Shown here: piece after piece, positions 35,901-45,283 of the stretch
Layout: each line of letters starts with the position of its first letter
Position numbering within the stretch: the stretch's first letter is position 1
Source: Capitulum mitella
Taxonomy: Eukaryota; Arthropoda; Thecostraca; Pollicipedomorpha; Pollicipedidae
Reading direction: 5' to 3'
DNA: 64,000 nucleotides
Assembly: GCA_030062745.1 (NCBI GenBank)
Contig: CP099844.1
Coordinates: forward strand, 26,536,596-26,600,595
Position numbers and translations under genes: made by a program
The notes under the pieces: generated by a model
Databases searched by the model: none
The model's input: the letters and a program-made list of their open reading frames with translations, nothing else
What the model was told of the DNA's origin: nothing

Positions 35901-38900
35901 GGGTCTGTTTCCAGCCAGCAGAGCCTGGCCCCGTGCCCTATCGACCGGGCCATCTCGCGGCTGGAGGTCGGCGCCTCGGTCGTCGGCGGCGTCGCTCAAT
36001 CATGCTGCTCGATTTTCGTGGATAGTGAACTGGAACGGTGGAGGCTGGAAAATGCGAAAACTTAACTAATCAGCTCTTATCTTTAGACCCTGAGACTCGA
36101 AATTCCTAATCATGAAGAAGTTGCTGATAATATCATGCGACTAGACCAGCGACCTCACTGCTGATTAATAGTTCTGGTTTTTAAGACGCTTGTTTCCAAG
36201 CGACGCTCCTGGATGCAACCCAGAATTAACCGGCGCAACGTCTGCACCGAAATAAGCCGCACGGGACAGTGATCCCCGACAGCGCTTTTCATGTATGTCT
36301 AGGTCTTGATTCTGTCCGAGTTTGTGTCCGTTTTGTCCTGATCCTAGCGCTGACCCTTTTCCTTTTCCGTCGTCTCCCGTTAGAGGAGGTCGATTCCAGC
36401 CTGGTGCCCAGCCTCAGGCCAACTGTCAGCCAGCAGACATAGGCGGCGCTCTGACTCCGACCTGTCCCCCCCCCCCGCGACCCGACGCCGGTTTCCCCCC
36501 TCCCGCCCCCCCCCCCCCCGCGTCGTGTCGGTGATTTGTCGCCTCCCGGCCCCCAGCGTGCTATCTACTGATCCCTGTCCGCGGAGTCCCGCTCAGACGG
36601 GCGTGACGGGCCCGCCTGAGCGCCCGGTCTCGGCCGCCACAGCGTGAAGATAGCCCAGTCATCACGTCTCGATAGCGACGCGACCGATACATCTGCAGCT
36701 GCCGCCCCCGCCGCGGGCCGGGCCGCCGCCTTCGACGAGCCTCCGCGATCGATGCAGGATAAATGACTCACCCACCGCGCCGTGACTCAGCCCGCCGTCC
36801 CGTGATGTGTGACGTCACCAGTGACTCAGCTGGCCCTTCTTTTGGGAAGCTGGCCAGCTCATTGGCGTTCCCGACCGGTGACGTCACCTAACCTGGCAGA
36901 CGCCCGCCCCGGCCGGTCGGAGCTTCGTGCCGTCGCGCTCGAGCCAGCCGGCCTGGGCTCACACGTGCCACGCCGCAGCGGAAGCCTGCAGCGCGTGAGA
37001 TCACTGCCCTGGCCGGAGCGGCGGTGCCGCGGCGCTCGCCATGAGCTCACCAGGCTCGGCCGTGACGGAGTCCGCCGGACCCGGACCGCTCCCGCCGCTG
37101 ATAACGCCCGGTCGGCCCGGCTTCCGGCCGCCAGGTATTCGGCGTCCGAGTGACCGGTCCGCGTGACTCACCCCCCCCCGCGGAGCCCCCCGGCGCCGAC
37201 TTCTGCCGCGGCCGGGCGGCCTTGGGGCGCCACTCGCCGCCGGTGCGTCGCCGCCGCCGCCGCCGCCGCCGCCAAGGGGCCGATTTCCGCTCCGTCAGCG
37301 TGACCGACAGGGTACGGCGGCCCACGGGGCCGGTGAAGGCGGCCGTACTGACGGCGGAGGAGCGGGTAGATGTGGGCCTGCCGCTGTTCCGGGCGCTTAA
37401 GACCCGTTTCTCGGGCTCTGAAGACTCGTCTCGTGACACCGGCGTGGAATTTTGGGGTCTGCGATTCACCGGCTGTGTCAAACGGTGCCGGCCGAATGCG
37501 TCTTTTCCATTGTTTTCCACTTTATCAGTGTTTGGAAGTAACAGATATCCTTTGCTAGTTTCGATTATGTTTTTCTGGGTGCAAACAAGGTAATGCGAGT
37601 GAATAGCGTGCGCGTGCACCTTTATGACGTGGAATTAGGTCGGTTTTGGCTCGGCTGGGCGGTTTCGCCCTGCACCTGCCTGCCCGCCAGGCATAGCGAA
37701 TGGCATGTCAGTTCCGGCTGGGTTCAGCCAGCCCGTTGAGGCGCGTGACCTACAAAGGTCAACGTCTCGTCAGCGCCGGCGTTCACCACGCCCTCACCCC
37801 GGTCCAGTCAGGCGGGTCTGATGCCGCCAGACCCGTGTGTAACCATGACAACCATCTCAATGGCCGTCCAAAAATCGATGGCCCATGCCGACACCCGGCC
37901 GCCGGCACCGGTCGGTTCGTCGAAAGCGGCGGCGCCCGCGCGCGTCGGCGTCGGGTCGCGCCGCCGCTGACCCCTCGGCCGGACTCGCGACCTGTCGTCG
38001 ACCTTCGACCCGGAGGTGGCCGGCCGAGCGGATCAGCTGACCCTGCCGCTGCGGCCGCCGGTCCATATTTGACGCCACTGGACTCGTCGTCCGCGCGGAC
38101 AAAGAGCCCGCGCGACCGGGAGCGATAACGGTGACGGAACGCACACGTCACCGGCGTCGGCGACCGATTTTCATTCGCGGGCTGGCGTCGGCACTCTGCC
38201 AGAGAACGTACCACCACCTATAGAGTGGCGTGCGTGACATAACCACCACCACCGCCGCATCACGAGTGACGTACCGGTTACCACCACCCTGGTAACGGAT
38301 TCCGCGCACGAGACCGGCTGAGAACAGCCGCAACGGACGAACGGGCCGGTGCATTGCTCCGCCGCCAGGGCCGCTCACAGCGCTCCCGGTGGACATGTGA
38401 ACGGTTCCGCCGACCGTCAGACGTTCTGCGGAAACGCTCCGGATCCGGCCGTCGACGGCCACGGTCGCCTCAGGGGACGGCCCGGGGGGGGGGGCGGCCG
38501 GCCCCTCGGTGCGACGGGGCTGGGAGGGGGAGGGGGAGCGCCCGTGGGACCTCGGCGGGAGAGACACGTCCTGCCGGCGGTGGCGTGTTTGCTTTTCCGG
38601 CGCCGCGGGCCGGGTGGGCGGCCGGGTGGATGCGGCTTCTGCGCCGCCGCAGAGCCCGGCCGAGCCGGGTGGGCTCGCTCAGGAGGGCCGCTTTCGTTCT
38701 GGTGCAGATGAACGGATCGCAACGGTCAAAAGTTGGGCTGTATTGGGACTTCGGTATACGCCTATGGGCGCACAGACACATTCCGCTAAAATTGGCGTGG
38801 CGCTCGCGTACCCGTCCCCTCTTATCCTCGCACACCCATGGGCGGATATGGAATATCAGTTGCGCGCACCGATATTGCACTTCAAGTGAGTTGACCTTAG

Positions 38901-41900
38901 GAGGGAGACCCTTCTGCTGTGTGCTATCACTTTCTCTGCAGGCTCTACAGAGTCCTTGACCCATGCAAAGTTCGCGCCTGCCGAGCAATGGGCAGACAAG
39001 TGACCGATACCGGGCGCCCAGCGAACACGTAGCCGGGATTTACCTCAGAGAGGAAACAAATGTCAAGTTTTGTGATATGCCACTAGCATATGATGAACTT
39101 TATAAAGAGAGGCGGTAGTTTTATGTGACTGGCCTGATATTTAACCAGAAATACATATAACAGAACAGAAATAAACATATAAACAGAAATACATATAATG
39201 TTTGCGTTTGCAACATATGTATGATCACTATTCCATATCCCTGCGAAATCGCTACATGTCTGGTGCAGACCCCTTGGCTGGCGGCGGGGACGGGGGCATG
39301 GCTCCATGGCCTCCTTGGCTACGTCCCTGGCACCCAGTACGGATGCCAGGTCCCGGGATGCGTTCCAATCCCACAGTGGCCGTTCCCGTCCTGCTCTGTG
39401 CCAGTAGAGTGCCGCGGTCCCGCCCTGTCCCGTTCTGACGGCGGGGCTCAGTCCCGCAGCGTCCCGTCCCATCCCGGGCGTGTCCCGGTCCCACACTGTC
39501 CCGCCCCGGTGGCGCGCCCCAGTCCCACCCCGTCCTGTCCGGTCCCATTCCGCCCCGCACCGTCCCGTTCCGGCGGCGTGACCGGCTGCCGGCCCCCTCG
39601 CGGCGCCTCGCAACCGAACCCGACCCGGCTGGCAGCTAGATCGGAACTGATGACTCCGTTCGTTCAGCAGAAGCGGTATCAGCTCTTTGTGACGGCCGGA
39701 ATGCTCGGCTCCCGGCCCCGACGCCTTTAAGACGCGGCATCCTGGTTCTTATGGCCTCTGCTGGGCTGTTTGTTTAGCCGTATCGGCCAGGGTTCGGGAT
39801 GCTGTTACCGTGGCGGAATATTTCGTTCGAAACATCGGTCTTTGTTCGCGACAGATGTTTGGATTTCGTGGGACGTGAGTCGAGAGTGATAAGGAAGGGG
39901 AGTGCCAAGCGGAATGCTGAATGCTGTCATGAACGTGGAATGCTGCCCGCGCTAATTCCAGAGCGGATTGGAGAGCTACAGCTAAAAATAAGATGTAACA
40001 TTTCATAGGAAAGGAAAGCAGCTGTCCCAGTCACGTGCAGCAAGTGTGTGGCGCATTGCTTGAAAGTTGGGGAACAGACGCGTGCTATTTGATATTAGAA
40101 AGAGAAAGGTCAGGACAACAACCCTACCTCCTTTGTTACATGGTCACTCATGGAACAAAAGCTGCGGCTTGCACCCGTCGCCAAACTAAAACGCCACGAA
40201 TTCTCCGCCTTACTCTTCCCATGATAGATTCGTTACATGCCGGGGAGCTTTGCCTGTGCAGGCACGTCCGTGCAGACGCAGCGGGCGCGGCGGCGGAGGC
40301 AGCTGCGCTGGCGAGGGCCCGTCGCCGCCGGCGCGGCCCCTGTCGCCGGCCTCTCACCAGATCCAGCGCGGCGGCCGGCTCCGGTTTCCGCCGCGGCTGC
40401 CAATCGGCGGGCGCGGCCGCGTTCCTGCCGACGGGTGACGCTTGTGTTGGCAGCCGGCGGCCGTCGTGTCGGCGCCGGCTCACGGTTCGCGGGCCGGCGT
40501 CGGCTCGTTAGCGGCCGGCGTCGCCGACTGCGTTGCGGCCGCTGCAGGCGCCGCCGCCGCAACAGGCCGGTTCCCGCCCTGGCCCGGCCGCGCGCATTGG
40601 AGAGCTGGTTTATTTTTACGGCCGCCACCGGGGCTGCCCCAGGCGCCGCCGGAGGCGACGGAGAGCGGAGAGACAAAGTGTACGAGCGGTCCGGGCAGAC
40701 ACTCTGCCAAGGCCAGACCTACACGTATGGCGCCTCGTATGTGAATCGCAGCCTCTGGGAGAATTCCGCCCGGCAGATGGTGAGCGTTGCAGGACGGGTG
40801 ACTCAGGTGGCCACACGTGCTCCGGGCAAATCTGCAGCTGCCTCTTTGTGCTGCGGGCTCACGAGCCGTTTCGACCTCTCAGCTGTTCCACGCAGAACCT
40901 GTGCAATCACGTCGTGTTAAATGGTTTGCCATTTCGCAATAGCGTCTGTTCAGCCTGTCGAAAGCCGACCTGCAATTGGGCGATTCAGTACAGCTGCTGA
41001 CGGAGTATTGCTATGGCGAATTTAAAGCGCTCAGACCTCCCTGATCCGGGTGGGGTGATCATTTGTCGAATCCAGCGATCAGCGGAACGGGCATGGGCCA
41101 GGATTACGACGAAAATCGTCCGAATTTTGCTGATGCTCTAATGAACAGAACGTGCAAACGAGTACCGAATAGCCCAGTAAATTTGCCATCCATGGCGGAT
41201 TTACTAGGGCGGTGGGCCAATTCAGACAGAAGAAAATGCAGGAGCCTTTTCAGGCATTACCGTTTACATGTACTCTGCCTCAGTGTGAGGGGATCACGTG
41301 GCCGTTAACGACATCTGACACCGCCGGGGCCCAGCGCTGCACCGCGCAGAGAGCGCTCGCTGCTGTGCAGAACTCGGTCTCCCGCGTGGTGCTGTTTTTT
41401 AACTCCGCCTCCCGGACCAGGACTTGATCCGGCGTTGCCGTCCATTGTCCAAAGCTTTGCCCCGTCCGCCGTTCGCTGCCAGCGCCGACGTCCTTGGCTT
41501 CCTTCGCTGCCCGCGCGGACTTCGACGGGGCCGCTTTTTACCGGTCATCGGTCACCGCGACCCGCATACCTGAGTCACCGTCGCGGCCTGGCAGCCGGCG
41601 GCCGGGCTGGCCGGTGGGCGGCGTCGACGGAACCCGTCAGCCGGCCGACTCTTCCCCAACGGCGGCCGCCGAGTCAGGCCGGAGGGACTCGCCCACCGGT
41701 GAGTCATCCTGGTGGACTCGCCGGCGGTGAGTCGGCTCCGGGAGCTTACCCGTTCTGAGTCAGTCAAGGGAGCTCATTACCAGTGAGTTAGGTCAGGGAA
41801 TCGTGAGTCAGTCAGGAGAGCTCAAAACCGGTGAGTCAGCTGAGGGAGCGTACTCGTGAGTGATTCAGGAGAGTCCACTGTTGGTGAGTCAGCCCAGAGG

Positions 41901-43431
41901 GCCTACCTGTAGGAAGTAGAGGTGCTCACCAATGGCGAGTCAGTCAGTGGAGCTCACTGCTACTGAGTCACGTCAGGGGACATCCGTTTTGAGTCAGTCA
42001 GTCACGGGAGCTCACTGCCGGTGAGTCAGCTCGCGGAGCTCACCGCCGGTGCGTCTGCCTGGGAAGCTCACCGCTGCAGAGTTAGCCCGGGTCTCACCGC
42101 CGCCGGCCGGGGCGCCGCACTGCCGCGGGGCTGGTCGACGTCGCGACGGGCGACGGGCGGCCCCGGACGGCCGTCCGTGGCCCGACGCCGCAAAAACGCG
42201 GCAGTTTTTACCGCAGTCGGCGTCGGCGGCGCCGCGCGTATTGGGGTCAGGCGGGCGCCGCGTCTTTGTGCGCGACCGGCCGTCTGTCCCGTGACGGCGG
42301 CGGCGGCGGCGGCGGCGGCAGACTATTCCTGTCGCCGCTGACAGTGGGGCCGGCGTCCAGACAGGGGAGCCGGCCTCACGTGGGCGGGGCACGGCCCGGC
42401 CACGTGCCGTCGAGGCGCCGCGCCGGGGACCCCGGCTCAGTGGGAGCGGCGGGCCGGCCGCGTCCCGTGCTCTGGTGCCCGCTGCGCAGCGGGGTGAGGA
42501 ACGAGGCGGACGAGGCCGTAGCCCTGCCAGGGCTTCGCGTCAGTACCTGGCCCGCATGCGGACTGGCTATCAGGCGCCCGAATAAGGCGCCGTTAAGCCA
42601 GCGGAGGCGGAATCGGACTTGCTTGCGAGTAAATACGACGCCAGTCGATACCGTTTTATCTGGCGGCACACTCAGGGGGCAGATAGCACCACTGGGCCGC
42701 CAACTCAGACACCGGCGGGGTCGACCGGGTCGGAGCCCCTCCCATCCGCCCTCCTTACCCCGATCGGGCCGGTCTGCCACCTGGCAGCAGGCGCGGCTTC
42801 CGAAAACGGCCAGGTCGGCAGCGCTCGCCGCACTGCCAAATAAGGCGGGCGCGCCGCCGGGGCCGGCCGCCGCGCGAGGCGGTCCCGGCGCGCCGCGCCA
42901 CGACAGCCGCTGGCGTCGACGCCGGCAACAGCTGCGACGCCGCCGGTGCCGATCGGCCGTCGAAGCCGCCGCGGCGGCTGTTTGGCTTGGAGCGCGGCCC
43001 GGCTGGACGACAGGAATAGGCGCGGCGGGCGCGGGGGCGCGGCGTGGCCTCGCAACAGCACCGGCCGGCCGGCGCCGCCGCCGTGCCGCTGTTTGTGAGC
43101 GGCGGCGCGGCGCGCGCGTGACGGCCCCGGACGTGCCGCCGCTCGGCCGGCCTGTTGACCGCGCTGGATGGCGCAACCGGCCGCGCGGCCCGCTCCCGCC
43201 GGAGCCACGGGCCGTCCGGGCCGTCGATATCGATCAGCGCGGCCCAGGTGTCGGCCTCGTCTCTGTCGACGAGGCTGAGCACGCGTCGGCGGCGCGACAG
43301 CTGCACGCGCCCCGCCCGCGCACGTCGCAGCTCATGCGCTCCCTGTTGTTTCAGATGGCGACTCCAAGTTCAAATTCAGCATCTTCAAGGGGTTCTGGCG
43401 GAGGAAGCAGTACTCGCTGGAGCAGGTGTAG
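22128..43431 (+). CDS. large Pro/Ser/Arg-rich scaffold-like protein (partial, 3' end complete, two frame breaks)
   Basis: I do not recognise this gene. Four exons fit together by splice signals and phase: 22128-23607, 24519-24648, 25422-28078 and 43355-43431. They give about 1,446 residues plus an unseen N-terminus. Visible order: an acidic start with Leu-rich spacing, Pro-rich blocks with PPPPPPP runs, a Lys/Glu-rich stretch near 26085-26220, SPKQ/SPKR repeats near 26330-26700, about 14 consecutive prolines near 26740-26782, a basic KKRSSRRRRRK patch near 27030, more PPPPP, then a basic-aromatic tail ending SLEQV. The Pro runs are the kind bound by SH3, WW, EVH1 or profilin domains, so a cytoskeletal or junctional scaffold is a guess. 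Two +1 shifts, near 23288 and near 26300-26335, break the frame; no other in-frame stops occur. Upstream exons and promoter were not found. Confidence 0.72.
23608..24518 (+). other. intron A-B of the scaffold-like gene
   Basis: 911 nt, GT-AG, ordinary composition, with a short TGAC repeat near 24250. Nothing else seen. Confidence 0.65.
24519..24648 (+). CDS. exon B of the scaffold-like gene
   Basis: The acceptor is strong: CCCCTCCCCCTTTTGTCCGC then CGCCGCAG. The frame reads GPGLTDTPTSTLNGSVSTMR and on to LRQTSVE, Ser/Thr-rich like its neighbours. I chose the donor GAG|GTGCGC at 24649; a donor 6 nt earlier would also keep phase 0. Incoming phase matches exon A and outgoing phase matches exon C. 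Confidence 0.68.
24649..25421 (+). other. intron B-C of the scaffold-like gene
   Basis: 773 nt of low-CpG, T-rich sequence ending CTCCTTCTCCCTCGCAG. The contrast with the CpG-rich exons on both sides is sharp. Confidence 0.65.
25422..28078 (+). CDS. large exon C of the scaffold-like gene
   Basis: The exon runs from acceptor CCCTCGCAG to donor GACAAAG|GTGAGC, leaving phase 1. The first frame reads SRLRPSRPAPSPPIQRQVSA through GEVTFDLDGG and YYDSELSETDSL to a Lys-rich block. Between about 26300 and 26335 the protein-like reading shifts by +1 and continues as TPQQPSSPKQ. It then gives SPK repeats, the long Pro run, AMIEDFHKNLPPPP, EMEPDDSYYSDDSLDY, a basic patch, KFDSIRKLLKEGRLEG and a Gly/Pro/Arg-rich end. 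Reading past the donor gives only six more residues before a stop at 28096. Confidence 0.8.
30218..30345 (+). mobile_element. dispersed repeat copy
   Basis: GGGACCAGGGGACCAGCGGG, then CTTCAGTCCCCAACTTTTTG and GAAATTTTACATT, then TGGGAAGAATTTACCCAAAA. The same block order as at 11636-11790, clearly diverged. Confidence 0.4.
30690..30905. repeat. degenerate GTCCCTGTCCGT repeat
   Basis: Recurring CCGTCCCTG, CGTGTGAGTCC and TGTCCGTCCC blocks with no fixed period; a decayed tandem array. Confidence 0.5.
32344..32840. repeat. 29-nt minisatellite, 17 units
   Basis: Seventeen head-to-tail copies of a 29-nt unit whose core is CCGGCTGGGAATCAGAGGGA. Early units carry GAGCTACAACC or GAGCCACCACC, later units GAGCCGCCATT, so the array has at least two subtypes in blocks, as expected of unequal exchange. 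The period is not divisible by 3, which keeps several frames open. Confidence 0.94.
32950..32992. repeat. (GCC)n microsatellite
   Basis: About thirteen uninterrupted GCC/CCG triplets following CTGCAGCC. Confidence 0.93.
34312..34445 (-). mobile_element. dispersed repeat copy, reverse orientation
   Basis: Read on the minus strand: GTAGGAACCGGGGAGGGGAC, then GGGGGCCATGGCCCCCACTT, TGTGGAAAATTT, a short TAATAAGGC duplication, and a run of C. It shares the G-run, GGCCATGGCC and TTTTGGAAATTT blocks with the copies at 11.6 and 30.2 kb. GGGGGCCATGGCCCCC is a perfect 16-nt palindrome. Confidence 0.45.
36384..36442 (+). CDS. candidate alternative last exon of the scaffold-like gene
   Basis: A very strong pyrimidine tract (CCCTTTTCCTTTTCCGTCGT, then CTCCCGTTAG) precedes this segment. 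Joined to exon C at its phase 1, it reads EEVDSSLVPSLRPTVSQQT and stops at TAG 36440-36442. The peptide looks ordinary rather than Arg-rich. Against it: no AATAAA follows nearby, and the exon is short. Splice-site quality is seen; use of the exon is inference. Confidence 0.3.
36465..36520. repeat. poly-C tracts
   Basis: Two runs of 12 or more C separated by about 30 nt of C-rich sequence. A likely place for sequencing length errors and G-quadruplex formation on the other strand. Confidence 0.85.
36764..36886. promoter_or_regulatory. cluster of TGACTCA and TGACGTCA palindromes
   Basis: Within 123 bases: TGACTCA at 36764, 36783 and 36822, and TGACGTCA at 36810 and 36879. These are the consensus sites of the AP-1 (Jun/Fos) and CREB/ATF bZIP families. 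The cluster lies in the last intron of the scaffold-like gene, about 0.4 kb after the candidate alternative last exon. A bZIP-responsive enhancer is the inference. Confidence 0.45.
39360..39575. repeat. degenerate GTCCCG repeat
   Basis: Recurrent CCAGTCCCACCCCGTCC, CCCGTCCCATCC and GTCCCGGTCCCAC blocks without fixed period. Confidence 0.5.
40643..40779 (+). CDS. candidate cassette exon of the scaffold-like gene
   Basis: Flanked by GGCTGCCCCAG and ATG|GTGAGC. Entered at phase 1 from exon C it reads through GERRDKVYERSGQTL and TYTYGASYVNRSLWENSARQ, a balanced, protein-like composition that stands out from the Arg-rich readings around it. It leaves phase 0, so it cannot splice straight to the terminal exon (phase 1) and needs the exon ending at 41698 or another one. 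The acceptor's pyrimidine tract is weak. An acceptor 12 nt downstream would keep the same frame. Confidence 0.42.
41455..41698 (+). CDS. candidate cassette exon ending in the TGAGTCA array
   Basis: The frame reads LCPVRRSLPAPTSLASFAAR, then DFDGAAFYRSSVTATRIPES and on to SGRRDSPT. It ends at CACCG|GTGAGTCA, leaving phase 1, exactly what the terminal exon needs; it enters at phase 0, exactly what the 40643-40779 exon leaves. The start is uncertain: 41455 and 41575 both follow AG in the right phase, neither with a strong pyrimidine tract. Together with the previous candidate it would make a frame-neutral insertion of 381 nt. Confidence 0.3.
41571..42028. repeat. TGAGTCA-bearing degenerate minisatellite
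   Basis: Units of about 25-55 nt share GTGAGTCAG and GGGAGCTCACTGCCG blocks. Perfect TGAGTCA (the AP-1 consensus) occurs nine times, at 41571, 41700, 41756, 41804, 41832, 41885, 41964, 41990 and 42022. Near-matches (TGAGTCG, TGAGTTA, CGAGTCA) lie between them. Many units also contain GGTGAGT, which is a consensus 5' splice site. Confidence 0.8.
42291..42322. repeat. (CGG)n microsatellite
   Basis: About nine consecutive GGC triplets between GTGAC and AGAC. Confidence 0.9.
43355..43431 (+). CDS. terminal coding exon of the scaffold-like gene
   Basis: Acceptor CTCCCTGTTGTTTCAG is strong. Entered at phase 1 it reads GDSKFKFSIFKGFWRRKQYS then LEQV and TAG at 43429-43431. Basic residues alternate with aromatic ones, and the end, E-Q-V, fits the acidic-X-hydrophobic pattern of class III PDZ ligands. 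It joins exon C directly (giving KKDKDGDSKF) or through the two cassette candidates. In phase 0 the same DNA gives a Ser-rich frame to 43537, which I consider a shadow because it is less protein-like. Confidence 0.7.
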
Positions 43432-43696
43432 CCGCCTCGCTCCGACACGGACCCCGCTCGGAGGGCTGTCGGCGGCGGACGGCCCGCGACCCGCTCACAC
43501 ACCGGCTCCGCTGTGCTCCGTGCAATTAACATACTAAAGGCTTGCGTATCTTCAGTGATAATGAATTATGAGTTGCCGTCGGTGCGTTCAATGCGTGGGT
43601 GAGGACGAATGTGTACATTATTAATGGTTATCTTCTGAGACACGATATCTGCATGCGTGTACGTACACAAGTGACCGTGTGTTGTTTACAGTTGTA

Positions 43697-43702
43697 AATA
43701 AA
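43697..43702 (+). terminator. poly(A) signal of the scaffold-like gene
   Basis: AATAAA about 265 nt after the stop codon, followed by GAGGTGCTTTTGGGTT, a GT-rich element at the usual distance. The preceding 3' UTR (43432-43696) is A/T-richer than the coding exons. This supports 43355-43431 as the true last exon. Confidence 0.7.
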
Positions 43703-44017
43703 ACGGCCGCATCAGAGGTGCTTTTGGGTTACGCCAGTTGTGCAGACGTGACCACTAGGCTGCCCCGTTAGAGCCATCATGTTTTGCCCAACAGATCGCG
43801 AATGGTTACGGGATGGGCAGTGCTGTCTTGCCGTCATCTTCCAGATGATACAGAGCGTACTTGTCAGAAAAGCGAGGTAACCGCCAACCTTAATAGAAAC
43901 GGCAACAAAGCACCGCCATGGCTCCAGCAGACGAAGTGCGAGGTATCGCCGAACAGTGATTCTTCAAAACGTCACGCAGGCGGTGCGCAGCAAAAAACGC
44001 GGCAACTTTTGAATAAA

Positions 44018-44023
44018 TTTATT
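44018..44023 (-). terminator. poly(A) signal of profilin (minus strand)
   Basis: TTTATT on the plus strand gives AATAAA on the minus strand, followed downstream by a GCGTTTTTTGCTG tract. It would give profilin a 3' UTR of about 1.2 kb (44018-45185). An overlapping plus-strand AATAAA at 44012 makes the site AATAAATTTATT, a palindrome usable from both sides. Confidence 0.5.
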
Positions 44024-45185
44024 TGGGGGCCTTCAATCGCTTAGTACAAAAACATAACGGGACCCAGAATACATAGCTTAACGAGGATACAAAACTAGGC
44101 AAGCGATATATACTCCAGAACTGGAATATAGAAGCAGAACCCTGTTTCAAGAAACAAAGAAGTTTTAGAATCAATTTCAAACAAACACGTTCTGAGCGAG
44201 TAAAATCACACCACACGGTTATTCACAGAAGAGGAAGCCTGACTTTGATTCAGATAATTATCTCGTTTTTTTAACATCACTTAAGTATAAGTAAGCTGAC
44301 TTGTCGCCATGCTGGATCACGTGTTTTTTCGTCCGATTTTACCGTGCAGGACGGTGGCCTGCGAGTCTGACGGTTTACAGCCCGATGGCGCAGAGCACCC
44401 ACAATGCCGCCAAATGCTCCAGTTCCGCGCGCGTCGCCTCCCCGGGCACTCACATCGCGTACGCACACTCGCACACGCCCGCGCACACACGCACTCGCGC
44501 CAAAATTTAGCCAATGCGAAGAACGACTAAACAGAGAGGAGCGGCCCGCCGGCGGCCGGGAGCCGGGCGGGCCGCTGAGACGCCGGTCGCTCTCACTTAC
44601 AAAACAATATTACAAAACTGGGGGGTCCCGGGCGGGGCCTGGGGTCTGCGGCGGGCGGGGGTGGCGCTCGAAGTGGGGGCGGGCCGCAGGCGGCGCGCGC
44701 CGGCCGGCCGGAGGTCGTCTGGGTCCTGGAATGTGACGGCCCGTTGTGCGCGTGCCGGCCGGGCGGGCGGGGCGGCGGGCCGGGCGCGTCGGCGGCGCGT
44801 CCTCGGCACGGTCAGCCACATCACGGCGCCTCCTGCAACCGAACGCCGAGTCATTCGGAGCTCCACTCGCGCGGCTTCACTGGGCGCGCCCACACCGGCC
44901 AAAAACGGCACACGAAATCCGACGGTCCAAATCGATGGGCACGGCATATCTCATATGGTAAATGATATTCACGATAATACACATTAGAGCGTGACTTCAA
45001 CAAGTCAGATATCCACGAGTGTCAAATAACTGAGCTGCAGTCACGCGCAGAAATCGATGGCCGCGTCTCCCGTTACTGTCGGTGGCGACGGATCGTTCGG
45101 TAACGTTCCAGCAACAGATGGTGAGGCGTATGAGCCTGGCAACTGGCTAATGAACGCCGCGCCCGCCACGCGGAGTCACTTACAC

Positions 45186-45283
45186 TTAATAGCCGGCGCC
45201 CGTCAAGTAATCGCCTAAGTTTTCCACGACTTTGGCCGCCTCTCCCCCCGTTACAGGGTCGCTGTACCGACCGATGATGATGG
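45186..45283 (-). CDS. chic: profilin exon 3 (C-terminus)
   Basis: Follows acceptor TTGTTTTCAG on the minus strand. It completes the Ala codon split by intron 2, reads IIIGRYSDPVTGGEAAKVVE then NLGDYLTGAGY, and stops at TAA (45186-45188). Confidence 0.96.

Larger units (their letters stand above)
28079..43354 (+). other. 15.3-kb last intron of the scaffold-like gene
   Basis: A direct splice from exon C to the terminal exon keeps the frame (codon G|AT). The interval holds candidate alternative exons at 36384, 40643 and 41455, tandem arrays at 32344 and 41571, an AP-1/CRE cluster at 36764, three G/C-run repeats, and many GC-rich non-coding stretches (28150-30200, 30600-32300, 33330-33800, 34500-35600, 37140-39050, 42060-43350). 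I found no independent gene inside it on either strand. Confidence 0.5.

Noticed and set aside
42755..43306. Minus-strand frame beginning MQLSRRRRVLSLVDRDEADT
   Set aside because: Short stretches look protein-like on both strands; composition drives both and no splice sites support a minus-strand exon.
43355..43537. Ser-rich reading of the terminal exon in phase 0
   Set aside because: The phase 1 reading is more protein-like, fits exon C directly and ends well before the poly(A) signal.
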